A DNA stretch of 64,000 nt from Corynebacterium glyciniphilum AJ 3170 (GTDB taxonomy: Bacteria; Actinomycetota; Actinomycetes; Mycobacteriales; Mycobacteriaceae), in contig NZ_VDYZ01000005.1 in the NCBI RefSeq assembly GCF_007673095.1, positions 124,001 to 188,000 of the forward strand. The letters are read 5' to 3'. Positions 25,372 through 35,623 of the stretch are shown here, in pieces; position 1 is the stretch's first letter, and each line of letters starts with the position of its first letter. The position numbers were made by a program, and so were the translations under genes. The notes under the pieces were generated by a model. The model was not told the DNA's origin. It ran no database searches and was given only the letters and a program-made list of their open reading frames with translations.

Positions 25372-27198
25372 ATGCAGGAGTACTCCTCGGAGGCGCTGTA
25401 CACCATCGGCGAGAACGAGACCTGTCTGACCGTGCTCAGGGAGAACACCCTGAAGCGTCCGCAGACGATCCTGTACAGCCGTCCCCGGAAGTTCGAGTGG
25501 GTCGACGTGCGGGCGGACGAGTTTCTCCGGGAGGTCTACGACGTCGCCAAGGGTCTGATCGCCAACGGTGTGGAGCCTGGCGACCGGGTCGCACTGATGT
25601 CGGACACGCGCTACGAGTGGTCGTTGCTGGACTTCGCGATCATGGCGGCGGGGGCGGTCTCCGTGCCGATCTACCCCTCATCGTCGACGTCACAGTGTGA
25701 ATGGATCGTCCAGGACTCCGGTGCGAAGTTGGGGATCGCCGAGAAGTCCGGGCACGCGACCCGCCTCCGGACCTTCGTCAAGGACGGCGAGCCTGTCGAA
25801 GGCACCGCCCACCTCAACCGCGTGCTCTCCTTCAACGAGGATGCCGTCGGTACCCTGGTCGCTGAGGGTAAGGACGTTTCAGATGACGCCGTCGAGGAAC
25901 GCATCGCGAACACGAAGTCCTCTGACCTGGCGTCCCTGGTGTACACCTCGGGGACGACCGGGCGGCCCAAGGGCTGCAGGCTGCTGCACTCGAACTGGCT
26001 GGGGGAGGCCCGTGCCATCCTGACCCACCCGATCGGTGGCATCGCCGTGGAAGGTAACCGGACGCTGACATTCCTGCCGTTGGCGCACGTCCTCTCCCGT
26101 GCAGTGTCACTGGCGGCGACACTCGGCGGGGCCACCCAGTCCCACTGGGCGGACATGTCCACCCTCGTCCCGGAGTTCCAGCGCTCGCAGCCGCAGCTGA
26201 TCCTGGGGGTGCCGCGCGTCTTCGAGAAGGTTCACGCCGGTGTCAAGACCAAAGCCACCGAAGGCGGTGGCCTCGGGGCCAAGATCTTCCCTCTGGCTGA
26301 GAAGACCGCGGTGGAGTACTCCAAGGCCCTCGACACGGCGTCGGGCCCGACCGTGGGCCAGAAGATCAAGCGCGCGGTCTTCGACAAGCTGGTCTACGGC
26401 AAGGTCAAGGCTGCGATGGGCGGGGAACTGCAGTACTGTATCTCGGGCGGTTCCGCGCTGAACCCGGAGCTGATGCACTTCTTCCGGGGCATCGGTGTGC
26501 GCATCTACGAGGGCTACGGGATGACCGAGACGACTGCGGCGATCGCGGTGAACTTCGAGCCGGACAACATCATCGGCACCGTGGGAAAGCCGGTCGGCGG
26601 CAACACCATCAGGATCGCCGGGGACGGTGAGATCCTCATGAAGGGCACCGTCGTCTTCGACGGGTACTGGAGGAACGAGACGGCGACCAAGGAGTCGTTC
26701 ACCGAGGACGGCTTCGTGATCTCCGGTGACCTGGGCGAACTCCTGCCCACCGGGCACCTGAAGATCACCGGACGGAAGAAGGAGATCATCGTCACCGCCG
26801 GCGGCAAGAATGTGTCTCCCGGCCCGCTGGAGGACATTCTGCGCTCAGCACCCCTGATTTCCCAGGCCATGGTGGTCGGCGACAACGAGAAGTTCATCGG
26901 CACGCTGATCACCCTCGACGAGGAGGCCCTCGTCGGCTGGCGTAAACGCAACGGGATCAACGCCGACACCCCGGTCAAGGAGCTGGCCAAGAACCCCGTG
27001 CTGCGCACGGAGATCCAGGACGCGATCAACGAGGCCAATGACACCGTCTCGCACTCCGAGGGCATCAAGAAGTTCCGGATCTGTGCCCGGGACTTCACCG
27101 AGGATGACGGCGAAGTCACCCCGTCGATGAAGGTGAAGCGGCACGCCGTGTCGAAGAACTTCGCCGACGACATCGCCTGGATCTACACCTCGAAGTAG
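25372..27198 (+). CDS. Long-chain fatty acid-CoA ligase (FadD15-like, AMP-forming)
   Basis: The 608-residue acyl-CoA synthetase activates fatty acids with ATP and CoA. It contains the P-loop-like LVYTSGTTGRPKGC (about 183-196), the ANL core YEGYGMTETTAA near 380, the YWRNETATKESFTEDGFVISGDLG hinge region (seen in part as GFVISGDLG), and the catalytic-lysine end. It is similar in length and layout to FadD15 of mycobacteria, which feeds acyl chains into lipid synthesis. ATG 25372 has GGAG 4 nt upstream, and a hairpin terminator follows the gene. Confidence 0.9.
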   Translation: MQEYSSEALYTIGENETCLTVLRENTLKRPQTILYSRPRKFEWVDVRADEFLREVYDVAKGLIANGVEPGDRVALMSDTRYEWSLLDFAIMAAGAVSVPIYPSSSTSQCEWIVQDSGAKLGIAEKSGHATRLRTFVKDGEPVEGTAHLNRVLSFNEDAVGTLVAEGKDVSDDAVEERIANTKSSDLASLVYTSGTTGRPKGCRLLHSNWLGEARAILTHPIGGIAVEGNRTLTFLPLAHVLSRAVSLAATLGGATQSHWADMSTLVPEFQRSQPQLILGVPRVFEKVHAGVKTKATEGGGLGAKIFPLAEKTAVEYSKALDTASGPTVGQKIKRAVFDKLVYGKVKAAMGGELQYCISGGSALNPELMHFFRGIGVRIYEGYGMTETTAAIAVNFEPDNIIGTVGKPVGGNTIRIAGDGEILMKGTVVFDGYWRNETATKESFTEDGFVISGDLGELLPTGHLKITGRKKEIIVTAGGKNVSPGPLEDILRSAPLISQAMVVGDNEKFIGTLITLDEEALVGWRKRNGINADTPVKELAKNPVLRTEIQDAINEANDTVSHSEGIKKFRICARDFTEDDGEVTPSMKVKRHAVSKNFADDIAWIYTSK

Positions 27199-27243
27199 GC
27201 CTCGACCAGGGAGTGCCCGGCACCCTCCCAATTAACCCCGTCA

Positions 27244-27270
27244 CCCCGGCCCAGCCTCCCTGGGCCGGGG
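27244..27270 (+). terminator. Rho-independent terminator after fadD15-like gene
   Basis: CCCCGGCCCAG and CTGGGCCGGGG form a perfect 11-bp stem with a 5-nt loop, followed by TTCTCC. Confidence 0.7.
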
Positions 27271-27353
27271 TTCTCCATGTCCTACACTGTCCTTCAGTCG
27301 CGACCCCCTGACGATCCGCCGACGACTTCTGACCTTGCTGAGAGGAGCCATCC

Positions 27354-28019
27354 GTGCACGACGCCGCCCGCCTGCGACTGCGCGAGCTCACCCAGGGTGT
27401 CTACGACATCGGCGACGAGGTCGCCGAACTCATCGAGAATCTCGCCGAGTCCCTGGCTGACTGGGACCAGGAACTGGTGGACGACTGTCTCCTGGAACTC
27501 GCTGAGTCCGTCGCCGAGGGGCGGGCCGAGGTGCGTGCCGCGCTGGCTGAACTCAACGGCCTCCGCCAGGCATTCGTCTCGGGAATCCGGTCCGGGTCAC
27601 TGTCGGCCACGACCGTCGTCGACAATCACCCGGGCCGCACGCTGTCTTTCCTGCGTGACCATGCAGTCATACCGGTGGAGGACGCGCCGTCACCGATGGT
27701 CAGTACCGCGACGCTGCGGGTGAACCTGCGACGGCGTAACGCCGAACTCACGGACATGCTCGAAGACCTGGCCGAGTGGACGGTCGAGCAGACCCGACTG
27801 GCGGTGGAGGAGCAGAGCGTCCTGTTGCCGCAGGCCCTGGCGCGTGCGGAGAAACACGCCCGTGAGGTCGTCGCGCGGTGGAAGACGGCGGTCATCGGCG
27901 AACACCCCGCACTGGTGGCGGAACTGCGCGGGGAGGCGCCGCCACGCTTCCTCGCGGAACGCGCGAGGGTGGAACAGGTGCTCTCCAAGATCCGGTCACG
28001 CCGCGTCGCCGCAGGCTGA
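27354..28019 (+). CDS. Helical (coiled-coil) protein of unknown function
   Basis: The 221-residue protein is almost entirely charged helices (DEVAELIENLAESLADWDQE, later EKHAREVVARWK) with no membrane segment or known motif. GTG 27354 has AGAGGAG 6 nt upstream. It sits between a terminator and hemW and runs in the same direction as the housekeeping block. I do not recognise the family; a structural or adaptor role is only a guess. Confidence 0.65.
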   Translation: MHDAARLRLRELTQGVYDIGDEVAELIENLAESLADWDQELVDDCLLELAESVAEGRAEVRAALAELNGLRQAFVSGIRSGSLSATTVVDNHPGRTLSFLRDHAVIPVEDAPSPMVSTATLRVNLRRRNAELTDMLEDLAEWTVEQTRLAVEEQSVLLPQALARAEKHAREVVARWKTAVIGEHPALVAELRGEAPPRFLAERARVEQVLSKIRSRRVAAG

Positions 28020-28072
28020 GTCCCCGTAGAAGCTCCGCCGCGGACCGGTTCGGTGGTGTGGAACCGGACCGA

Positions 28073-28078
28073 TAGCAT
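28073..28078 (+). promoter_or_regulatory. -10 hexamer TAGCAT, leaderless start of hemW
   Basis: TAGCAT, 7 nt, then ATG 28086. This decides between the ATG at 28077 and that at 28086. Confidence 0.55.
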
Positions 28079-28085
28079 GGACCCA

Positions 28086-29306
28086 ATGACCCCTATTCCT
28101 GAAGACCGGTACGGCCTGTACATCCATGTGCCGTTCTGCAGCACCAGGTGCGGTTACTGTGACTTCAACACCTATACGCCGGGTGAGTCGGGTTCGTCGT
28201 CGATGTCGACCTATCTGAGCTCACTGGAGGCTGAACTGGACCTGGCGGCGGCGGACTGGGACCGGACAGGACCGCCGTCCACCGTCTTTCTCGGGGGAGG
28301 GACCCCGTCACTGCTGGGTGCCGACGGACTGGCCAGGGTTCTGGCCGCGGTGAAGCGGAGCCTCGGCCTGGCACCGGGGGCGGAGGTCACCACCGAGTCG
28401 AACCCCGAGTCGACCTCACCGGAGTTCTTCGACACCCTTCTCGACGCCGGTTACACGCGGATATCCCTGGGTATGCAGTCGGCTGCCGGCCACGTGCTGA
28501 AGGTCCTCGACCGCACGCACACGCCGGGTCGCGCCACCGAGGCAGCCCGGGAGGCGCTGGCGGCAGGATTCAACCATGTGAACCTGGACCTGATCTACGG
28601 CACCCCCACCGAGACCGACGATGATCTCCGGCTCACCCTGGACCAGGTGCTGTCCACGGGCGTGGACCACGTTTCCGCCTACTCGTTGATCGTCGAGGAC
28701 GGGACCGCCATGGCCCGGAAGGTACGGAAGGGGCTGCTGCCCCAGCCGGACGAGGACGTCTACGCCGACCGCTACGAGATGATCGACTCGGCACTCCGGG
28801 CAGCGGGGATGCAGTGGTACGAGGTGTCCAACTGGTCTCGGCCCGGGGGAGAGTGCCGTCACAACATGGTCTACTGGCGTTCGGGCCAGTGGTGGGGCGC
28901 AGGCCCCGGGGCCCACGGGTGTGTGCGGCTGGTGGACGATCCGGTCAGCGGACGGGGCGTGACCCCGGTCGGCGACACCGGGGTCGGGGCCGGCAGCGGT
29001 GTGACACGTCTGGTGAATGCCAAGCTGCCGCGGCGGTACGCGGAAGCGATCGGCGGGGGTGGGAGTCCGGTGACGACCGTCGAACCCCTGGGGACCGGTG
29101 ACCTGCACACCGAGCGCGTCATGCTGGGACTGCGGCTTCGTGAGGGGCTGCCGGACGAGGTGCTCACCTCAGCGGGAAACGCCGTGGACCATCATGTCGG
29201 GCTGGGACTTCTGGAGCGGGTCAACGGGCGGACCCGGTTGACCGACCGGGGACGTCTGCTCGCCGACGGGATCATCACCGACATCCTTCTGGCGGAGGAG
29301 GCCTGA
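28086..29306 (+). CDS. hemW: Radical SAM heme chaperone HemW
   Basis: The 406-residue radical SAM protein binds an iron-sulfur cluster through the HemW signature [17 protein letters not shown] (Cys residues about 16, 20, 23). It continues with [10 protein letters not shown] and the family ESNPES and SLGMQSAAG segments. HemW transfers heme to respiratory proteins. The Cys of true coproporphyrinogen dehydrogenases is absent, as usual for HemW. It opens the conserved hemW-hrcA-dnaJ block also found in mycobacteria. Confidence 0.92.
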   Translation: MTPIPEDRYGLYIHVPFCSTRCGYCDFNTYTPGESGSSSMSTYLSSLEAELDLAAADWDRTGPPSTVFLGGGTPSLLGADGLARVLAAVKRSLGLAPGAEVTTESNPESTSPEFFDTLLDAGYTRISLGMQSAAGHVLKVLDRTHTPGRATEAAREALAAGFNHVNLDLIYGTPTETDDDLRLTLDQVLSTGVDHVSAYSLIVEDGTAMARKVRKGLLPQPDEDVYADRYEMIDSALRAAGMQWYEVSNWSRPGGECRHNMVYWRSGQWWGAGPGAHGCVRLVDDPVSGRGVTPVGDTGVGAGSGVTRLVNAKLPRRYAEAIGGGGSPVTTVEPLGTGDLHTERVMLGLRLREGLPDEVLTSAGNAVDHHVGLGLLERVNGRTRLTDRGRLLADGIITDILLAEEA

Positions 29307-29377
29307 CGCGAGGCGGCGGACGTGGGACAATCGGGGTCAGGTGGCATACTGAGGTCAGAGGAAAGGGAGTGAACCTG

Positions 29378-30412
29378 ATGGCGGCCAAGGCGATGACGGG
29401 TACGGAACAGCGACGTTCCGAGGTACTGCGCGCCATCGTCGCCGATTTCATCTCCACCCATGAGCCGGTCGGTTCGAAGGCTCTGGTGGAGCGCCACAGT
29501 CTGGGCGTCTCATCGGCGACGATCCGCAATGACATGGCGGTGCTGGAGTCCGAGGGCTACATCATCCAGCAGCACACCAGTTCAGGACGGATCCCCACGG
29601 AGAAGGCCTACCGGACGTTCGTCGACGGGATCGCGCAGATCAAGCCGCTGAGCCGTCCCGAGCGTCGTGCGATCCTCGGTTTCCTCGAGGACGGGGTCGA
29701 CATGGAGGACGTTCTGCGCCGCAGTGTGCAGCTGCTTGCCCAACTGACCCGCCAGGTCGCCGTGGTGCAGATCCCCGACCTGCGGCGTGGGCGGGTGAAA
29801 CACTGCGAGATCGTGCAGCTCGCGGAGGCCAGGCTACTGCTCGTGCTGATCACGGACGCCGGCCAGGTGGAGCAGCGCAATGTGGACCTCAGCGAGCCGT
29901 TGGCTGCGGAGGATCTTCCGAAGCTGCGTCAGTTGATCAATGAGACGCTGGTCGGGCACACACTCGACGACGCGTCCGCTGCCATCGCGGAGATGGCGGC
30001 GGGGGACGACGACAGAGTGTCGCCGCAACTCCGTGGCCCGGCCCTGACCTGTGCGACGGTCCTGGTGGAGACCATGCTGGAGCGTCCGACGGACCGGCTG
30101 ATTCTGGCAGGCACCCCGAACCTGGTCCGGGCGGGCGAGCTGGAGAGTGTGCTGGAGGCACTGGAGGAGCAGGTCGTGGTTCTCCGGTTGCTCTCCGCAG
30201 CCCGGGACCACGGGGTCAGCGTGACGATCGGGGAGGAGAACGGCACCGCTGAGCTGCAGTCCGCCGCCGTGGTCTCGACCGGTTACGGTACCCGCGAGGG
30301 CGTGATGGGTGGCATGGGGGTGCTCGGCCCGACGTATCTGGACTACCCGGGGACGATCAGTTCGGTGCAGGCGGTGGGCCACTACGTCTCCCGCATTCTC
30401 GCCGGCGAGTAG
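29378..30412 (+). CDS. hrcA: Heat-inducible transcription repressor HrcA
   Basis: The 344-residue repressor binds CIRCE inverted repeats upstream of chaperonin genes and releases them on heat shock. The N-terminal winged helix is clear ([20 protein letters not shown], then [33 protein letters not shown]). The C-terminal part ends with the typical [21 protein letters not shown] segment. ATG 29378 is placed correctly for AAGGGAG, although GTG 29369 and ATG 29393 are in frame. No CIRCE sequence was seen in this window. It is followed by dnaJ 87 nt later. Confidence 0.92.
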   Translation: MAAKAMTGTEQRRSEVLRAIVADFISTHEPVGSKALVERHSLGVSSATIRNDMAVLESEGYIIQQHTSSGRIPTEKAYRTFVDGIAQIKPLSRPERRAILGFLEDGVDMEDVLRRSVQLLAQLTRQVAVVQIPDLRRGRVKHCEIVQLAEARLLLVLITDAGQVEQRNVDLSEPLAAEDLPKLRQLINETLVGHTLDDASAAIAEMAAGDDDRVSPQLRGPALTCATVLVETMLERPTDRLILAGTPNLVRAGELESVLEALEEQVVVLRLLSAARDHGVSVTIGEENGTAELQSAAVVSTGYGTREGVMGGMGVLGPTYLDYPGTISSVQAVGHYVSRILAGE

Positions 30413-30499
30413 GACGTACTACACTTGTCGGGGTGATTTTAGGGGGCTCGCCTGAGCCCCAGGACAGACCCCAATTACGGTGAGAAGGAATCAGCCACC

Positions 30500-31648
30500 T
30501 TGGCACGTGACTACTACGGAATTCTCGGCGTCAGCAGTGATGCGTCTGACGCCGAGATCAAGAAGGCCTACCGACGCCTGGCCCGCAAGTACCACCCGGA
30601 CGTCAATCCGTCCGACGAGGCCGCGGAGAAGTTCCGTGAAGCGTCCCTGGCACAGGAAGTGTTGACCGACCCGCAGAAGCGTCGGATCGTCGACGCCGGC
30701 GGGGACCCTGAGGAGCAGGGGCCCGGCGGTGGCGGGGGTCCCGGGGGATTCGGCGGCGGCGGGTTCGGCGACATCTTCGACGCGTTCTTCGGCGGTGGCG
30801 CAGGCGGTGCAGGCGGGGGGCCCCGTGTCTCCCGTGTACGCCCGGGCAACGATGCCCTCCTGCGACTTCAGATGACCCTCGACGAGTGCTTCGCCGGTGT
30901 CACCAAGGATGTCACCGTGGACACCGCCGTCGTGTGCGAGGTGTGCGACGGGAGTGGCTCCGAGTCCAAGTCGGATCCCGTCACCTGCCCGACGTGCCAC
31001 GGTCAGGGCCAGGTCATGGAGATCCAGCAGTCGATCCTGGGGCGCGTCCAGGTGGCCCGTGCCTGCCCCCGGTGCCAGGGTGTCGGTGAGATCATCGAGG
31101 ACCCGTGCCAGGAATGCGCCGGCGACGGACGCGTGCGCGCCCGCCGTGACATCGAGGTGAAGATCCCGGCCGGTATCCGCGACGGCATGCGGATCCGCAT
31201 GTCCGGTGAGGGTGAGGTCGGCCCCGGTGGCGGCCCCGCCGGTGACCTTTATGTGGAGGTGCAGGTCAAGGAGCACCCCTACTTCCTCCGTGATGCTGAC
31301 GACCTGCACGTCACCGTGAACGTGCCGATGGTTGACGCCGCCCTGGGAACCTCCGTGGAGGTCCCGTTGCTCGATGATTCGGTGGCCACCGTCGCCGTCG
31401 AGCCGGGCACCCAGCCGGAAGCGATTGTGCGGGTGAAGGGCAAGGGGATGCCGCATCTGCGCCGCGAGGGGTACGGCAGCCTCATCGCCCATGTCGACGT
31501 CACCGTCCCGTCCGACCTCGACAAGAAACAGCGGGATCTGCTCGAGCAGTTCCGTGGTACCTCCAAGCACGTCGCAGGGGTGCAGTCCAGTGAGGACGAG
31601 CACTCCGGTGGGCTGTTCTCCCGACTGCGCCAGAAGTTCGGCCGGTAA
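30500..31648 (+). CDS. dnaJ: Molecular chaperone DnaJ (DnaJ2)
   Basis: The 382-residue type I Hsp40 stimulates DnaK ATPase. The J domain (1-70) contains KYHPDVNP, followed by a Gly-rich region (about 75-110). Four zinc-finger repeats are present ([32 protein letters not shown]), then two substrate-binding beta domains. The start is TTG 30500, set by GAGAAGGAA upstream and by the conserved Ala-Arg-Asp-Tyr-Tyr beginning. It is the second corynebacterial dnaJ type, next to hrcA rather than dnaK. Confidence 0.95.
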   Translation: MARDYYGILGVSSDASDAEIKKAYRRLARKYHPDVNPSDEAAEKFREASLAQEVLTDPQKRRIVDAGGDPEEQGPGGGGGPGGFGGGGFGDIFDAFFGGGAGGAGGGPRVSRVRPGNDALLRLQMTLDECFAGVTKDVTVDTAVVCEVCDGSGSESKSDPVTCPTCHGQGQVMEIQQSILGRVQVARACPRCQGVGEIIEDPCQECAGDGRVRARRDIEVKIPAGIRDGMRIRMSGEGEVGPGGGPAGDLYVEVQVKEHPYFLRDADDLHVTVNVPMVDAALGTSVEVPLLDDSVATVAVEPGTQPEAIVRVKGKGMPHLRREGYGSLIAHVDVTVPSDLDKKQRDLLEQFRGTSKHVAGVQSSEDEHSGGLFSRLRQKFGR

Positions 31649-31662
31649 GCGGTGGCGGCGCA

Positions 31663-32484
31663 GTGAGCGATCCTGTCTTCGTCGTCCCCGACCTTGCGGG
31701 TCAGCTGGTGCGTGTGGGGGAGACCGGCGTGTTCACCCTCCCCGACGCCGAGGCCCGGCATGCCTCGGTGAAACGGATGCGCCAGGACGAATCCGTGGTG
31801 CTGACCGACGGTTCGGGTCTCGGGGTGGCAGGATACTGGGCCGGCGACGGCACCGTCGTCGGTGGACACCGGATCGGCGGGCACGAGCCCCGCCCGCGTG
31901 TCACCGTCGTGCAGGCGATACCGAAGTCCGACCGGGCGGAACTCGCCGTCGACCTCGCGGTGCAGGCCGGGGCGGACAGGATCATCCCGTGGCAGGCTGA
32001 CAGGTGCGTGTCCCGCTGGACCGGGGGCAGGGGCGGGAAGTCAGACAAGTCAGCCAAGGCCCACGCACGGTGGGCCTCGACGGCGGTCGCAGCCATGAAG
32101 CAGTCACGGCGGCTGTCCGGTGCCCATGTCGGAGAGCTGCTTACCGACATCGACGATCTCCGGGAGCGTCTCGCCTCACGGCCGTGGGCGGCACCGGAGG
32201 ACGACCGCACTCCGACGGTCCGGGTCCTGGTCCTCCATGAGGACGCGACCACGCCGCTGGCGGGGGTCGATCTCGACGTTGACGAGGTCGTCCTCGTCAT
32301 CGGCCCGGAAGGTGGTGTCAGCGACCGTGAGATCGCCGCTGTCACGTCAGCCCCTGAGTCAGCCTCCGACGGACGGGAAGCCGGCCAGTCGGTCGTGCTC
32401 GGCCCGGAGGTGTTGCGTACCGCGACGGCCGCCGCTGTCGCACTGGGTGCCATTGGGGTGCTCACCACACGGTGGTCACGCTAA
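31663..32484 (+). CDS. rsmE: 16S rRNA (uracil(1498)-N(3))-methyltransferase RsmE
   Basis: The 273-residue SPOUT methyltransferase modifies U1498 of 16S rRNA in the small subunit. An N-terminal PUA-like domain (HASVKRMRQDESVVLTDG region) precedes the trefoil-knot domain with AIPKSDRAELAVDLAVQAG, VLVIGPEGGVSDREI and LGPEVLRTATAAAVAL, which is the SAM site. GTG 31663 starts 14 nt after the dnaJ stop, so it is cotranscribed. The start has only a weak ribosome site. Confidence 0.93.
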   Translation: MSDPVFVVPDLAGQLVRVGETGVFTLPDAEARHASVKRMRQDESVVLTDGSGLGVAGYWAGDGTVVGGHRIGGHEPRPRVTVVQAIPKSDRAELAVDLAVQAGADRIIPWQADRCVSRWTGGRGGKSDKSAKAHARWASTAVAAMKQSRRLSGAHVGELLTDIDDLRERLASRPWAAPEDDRTPTVRVLVLHEDATTPLAGVDLDVDEVVLVIGPEGGVSDREIAAVTSAPESASDGREAGQSVVLGPEVLRTATAAAVALGAIGVLTTRWSR

Positions 32485-32545
32485 GCTTCATGTATCAGCA
32501 CGTGGCCACGTGTTCCACATATTCACAGGAGAACCCGGAAGCATT

Positions 32546-33622
32546 TTGAAGCAACCACCAAGGCGTATCGCCTCCACCTCTGTCGAACTTGATCCGGAGA
32601 CCGCACAGACGGTCTCGGGTCTCGCCGACGAGAACTTCCGCATCATCGAGGACCATATCGACGCTGACCTGCTCAGCAGGGGGAACCATGTCACCCTGCG
32701 TGGCGAGGCGTCCCAGGTTGCCCGCGCCCGTCGAGTGCTGCGTGAACTCGAGGCCATGGCGGTCCGTGGTTCCGAGGTGACCCCGGACCTCACCCGCCGC
32801 ACCATCGACCTCGTCGACGAGACGGACCGTCGTGCCGATGCAGAGGCGCGGGAATCGCTGCCGGCGGACGGGGCCACGGGTTCTGCCGGCATGGCGTCGG
32901 TGACCGGCGAGGTCATCGTCGAGCACCGGGGCAAGACCATCCGACCCAAGACGGTCGGGCAACGCAGCTACGTCGACGCCATCGACGCCTCGACCGTGGT
33001 GGTGGGCACCGGGCCGGCCGGCACCGGCAAGACCTACCTCGCCGTCGCCAAGGCGGTGCAGGCGCTGCAGAAGCGTGAGGTCAACAGGATCATCCTGACA
33101 CGTCCCGCCGTGGAGGCGGGGGAGAAGCTCGGTTTCCTCCCCGGAACACTCGGCGAGAAGATCGACCCCTATCTGCGTCCCCTCTACGACGCACTCCGGG
33201 ACATGCTGGAGCCTGAGACCATCCCGCGGCTCATCGAGTCCGGCGTCATCGAGGTCGCCCCGCTGGCCTACATGCGCGGCCGTACTCTCAACGGGGCTTT
33301 CGTGATCCTCGACGAGGCACAGAACACCACCCCCGCCCAGATGAAGATGTTCCTGACCCGACTGGGGTTCGGGACGAAGATCGTGGTGACCGGCGACCTC
33401 ACCCAGGTCGACCTGCCGAACCACCAGGCCAGCGGTCTCAGCGTGGCGCACCGGATCCTCTCCGGTGTGGACGGGGTGACGGTGACCGAATTCGACACCA
33501 CCGACGTGGTCCGCCACCACCTTGTCGGACGGATCATCCAGGCCTACGAACGTTACGAGTCCGAGCAGGCCGCGGAAGCGGAGCTGGCGCGCCAGGACCG
33601 CAAGGAGAGGAGGAGTCGGTGA
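32546..33622 (+). CDS. phoH: PhoH-like ATPase
   Basis: The 358-residue protein has an N-terminal KH-like segment and a P-loop ATPase/helicase core. Walker A is [19 protein letters not shown], the [14 protein letters not shown] segment is Walker B, and [12 protein letters not shown] follows. It is thought to act on RNA together with YbeY, whose gene overlaps its stop. The most plausible start is TTG 32546, in a region with AGGAGAA upstream. The GTG at 32510 is in frame but gives an odd N-terminus. The member of this block in M. tuberculosis is PhoH1. Confidence 0.9.
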   Translation: MKQPPRRIASTSVELDPETAQTVSGLADENFRIIEDHIDADLLSRGNHVTLRGEASQVARARRVLRELEAMAVRGSEVTPDLTRRTIDLVDETDRRADAEARESLPADGATGSAGMASVTGEVIVEHRGKTIRPKTVGQRSYVDAIDASTVVVGTGPAGTGKTYLAVAKAVQALQKREVNRIILTRPAVEAGEKLGFLPGTLGEKIDPYLRPLYDALRDMLEPETIPRLIESGVIEVAPLAYMRGRTLNGAFVILDEAQNTTPAQMKMFLTRLGFGTKIVVTGDLTQVDLPNHQASGLSVAHRILSGVDGVTVTEFDTTDVVRHHLVGRIIQAYERYESEQAAEAELARQDRKERRSR

Positions 33623-34212
33623 GTATCGAGGTATTCAACGAGTCGGGTTTCGGAGAGGTCAACGAGGAGGAGCTGATCGACGTCGCGCGCTTCGCCCTGT
33701 GGAGCCTGGACGTGCACTCCTCGGCCGAGTTGTCCATCCATATCGTGGACCTGGAGACCATCGCCGACCTGCACGTGCGGTGGCTGGACCTGCCCGGCCC
33801 CACGGACGTGATGAGCTTCCCGATGGACGAGCTGACACCGGGTTGGGGTCGTAAGGACGGTCCTCCGCCGGGGCCGGGCGTCCTCGGCGACATCATGCTG
33901 TGCCCGGAGTTCGCGCGGGGACAGGCAGAACGCGCCGGTCACGGGCTGGCCCACGAGCTTGACCTGCTCACCGTCCACGGCGTGCTCCACCTGCTCGGGT
34001 TCGACCACGTCGTGCCGGAGGAGGAGCAGCGTATGTTCGCGTTGCAGAATGAGATCCTGGTCAACTGGTACGACTCCCAGGCGGAGCGGGGTATCTCGTA
34101 CGGGCCGAAGCCCAGCGGTGCGGCGGCTTTCCCCAGTGCCTCGGACGCGGGCACCGACCGCTGGGTGAATCCGGTGCCTCCGCCGTTCAGTGAGCCCCCC
34201 ACCGATGCCTGA
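33619..34212 (+). CDS. ybeY: Endoribonuclease YbeY (rRNA maturation factor)
   Basis: The 197-residue zinc endonuclease matures 16S rRNA ends and supports ribosome quality control. The metal-binding H-x3-H-x5-H motif is intact in [13 protein letters not shown] (about 117-129), and [11 protein letters not shown] matches the family core. The C-terminal 35 residues are a Pro-rich extension not seen in most bacteria. GTG 33619 overlaps the phoH stop (GTGA) with GGAGAGGAGG upstream, giving strong translational coupling. Confidence 0.93.
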   Translation: MSIEVFNESGFGEVNEEELIDVARFALWSLDVHSSAELSIHIVDLETIADLHVRWLDLPGPTDVMSFPMDELTPGWGRKDGPPPGPGVLGDIMLCPEFARGQAERAGHGLAHELDLLTVHGVLHLLGFDHVVPEEEQRMFALQNEILVNWYDSQAERGISYGPKPSGAAAFPSASDAGTDRWVNPVPPPFSEPPTDA

Positions 34213-35623
34213 TCTCTCCGTCATTCTCTCCGCGGTCGTGGCGTTGCTGGTCATCCTGCCGCTGGCGGGGGTGCTGTCCTCGACGGAGACGGCGTTGAGT
34301 TCGCTGTCGCTGGCACGGGTGGAATCCCTGGTCAAGGATGACAAGGCCGGGGCATCCCGGTTGCTGCAGGTGGTGCGTGACAGGCCGGACTACATCAACC
34401 TCCTGGTCCTGCTCCGGACTGTCTGTGAAGCCTCTGCGGCTGTGCTGGTCACGGTGGTCGCACTGGACATGGTGGGGGAGCGCAGCTGGTCGATCGCCGT
34501 GTCGATCATCGTGGTCACCCTGCTGATCTACGTCATCGTCGGCGTGGTCTCCCGGACCATGGGACGCCGCAACCCGTACAGTGTCTCGTTGCGCTCGGCG
34601 ACGCTGCTCGTGGTGGTGCGTAAGATCCTCGGACCGTTGTCCAGGGTCCTTGTCTGGCTCGGTGGCGTGGTCACCCCCGGACGTGGGCTGCGGGCAGGTC
34701 CGTTCGCCACGGAGATCGAGCTACGGGAGATGGTCGACATCGCCCAGGAGCGGGGCGTGGTCGAGATCGATGAGCGTCGGATGATCCAGTCGGTCTTCGA
34801 CCTGGCGGACACCACCGCCCGGGAGATCATGGTGCCGCGACCGGAGATCCTGTGGATCGAGGACGACAAGACCGCCGCACAGGCGGTGCGGTTGTGCGTC
34901 CGGTCCGGGTTGTCCCGCGTACCGGTGGTCGGCGAAAGTGTCGACGACATCGTCGGGGTGGTCTACCTCAAGGACCTCGTCTCCGCCACCTACGACGCCT
35001 CCACCGCCGACCGGGCGGTGCCCGTCCGCGACATGATGCGGGAACCCGTCTTCGTCCCGGACTCCCGCAACCTTGATGACCTCCTCGAAGACATGCAACG
35101 CGACCAGGTGCACATCGCCGTGCTGGTCGACGAGTACGGAGGAACAGCAGGGCTCGTGAGTATCGAGGACATCCTGGAGGAGATCGTCGGTGAGATCAGC
35201 GACGAGTACGACGACGGCGACGACGTAGCGGTGGAGAAGATCACCGACGGGGTCTACCGCGTGGAGGCGTGGATGAGCCTCAACGACCTCGCCGAACTCT
35301 ACGAGGACGTCGACCTGGAGTTTTCTGATGAGATCCAGGACGAGGTCGACACCGTCGCCGGACTGGCTGCATTCGAACTCGGTAAGGTCCCGTTGCCGGG
35401 CGCCGAACTCGATGTCGCGGGCCTGCACCTGACCTGCGAAGGCGGTCGCGACAGACGCGGTCGGATCAAGGTGCGCACCGTGGTGGTCTCCGGACCGACG
35501 CGGCCTACCCGCAGACATGACGACCTGCACGATGAACTGCACGACGATCCCGACACAGGATCGGAACCCACCCCGGACACCGATGTGCCGGACAACACCA
35601 GAGACAGGACCGACCATGAGTGA
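34205..35623 (+). CDS. Hemolysin-type CBS-domain membrane protein (HlyC/CorC family)
   Basis: The 472-residue protein has a DUF21 membrane domain with about four helices (residues 1-150). Two CBS domains follow ([19 protein letters not shown] and [15 protein letters not shown] regions), with the conserved [20 protein letters not shown] motif, and then a CorC_HlyC C-terminal domain. Such proteins take part in magnesium or divalent-ion homeostasis. The ATG at 34205 overlaps the ybeY stop by 8 nt. The extended hydrophilic tail ends in the start of era, again an 8-nt overlap. Confidence 0.9.
   Translation: MPDLSVILSAVVALLVILPLAGVLSSTETALSSLSLARVESLVKDDKAGASRLLQVVRDRPDYINLLVLLRTVCEASAAVLVTVVALDMVGERSWSIAVSIIVVTLLIYVIVGVVSRTMGRRNPYSVSLRSATLLVVVRKILGPLSRVLVWLGGVVTPGRGLRAGPFATEIELREMVDIAQERGVVEIDERRMIQSVFDLADTTAREIMVPRPEILWIEDDKTAAQAVRLCVRSGLSRVPVVGESVDDIVGVVYLKDLVSATYDASTADRAVPVRDMMREPVFVPDSRNLDDLLEDMQRDQVHIAVLVDEYGGTAGLVSIEDILEEIVGEISDEYDDGDDVAVEKITDGVYRVEAWMSLNDLAELYEDVDLEFSDEIQDEVDTVAGLAAFELGKVPLPGAELDVAGLHLTCEGGRDRRGRIKVRTVVVSGPTRPTRRHDDLHDELHDDPDTGSEPTPDTDVPDNTRDRTDHE

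Noticed and set aside
28165..28435. Antisense frames inside hemW
   Set aside because: No ribosome site and out-of-frame composition; hemW is intact.
29307..30499. CIRCE element near hrcA/dnaJ
   Set aside because: No TTAGCACTC-N9-GAGTGCTAA-like inverted repeat is present in the hrcA or dnaJ upstream regions.
32495..33520. Antisense frame opposite phoH
   Set aside because: Composition is His/Gly/Val-rich without motifs; phoH has Walker motifs and conserved neighbours.
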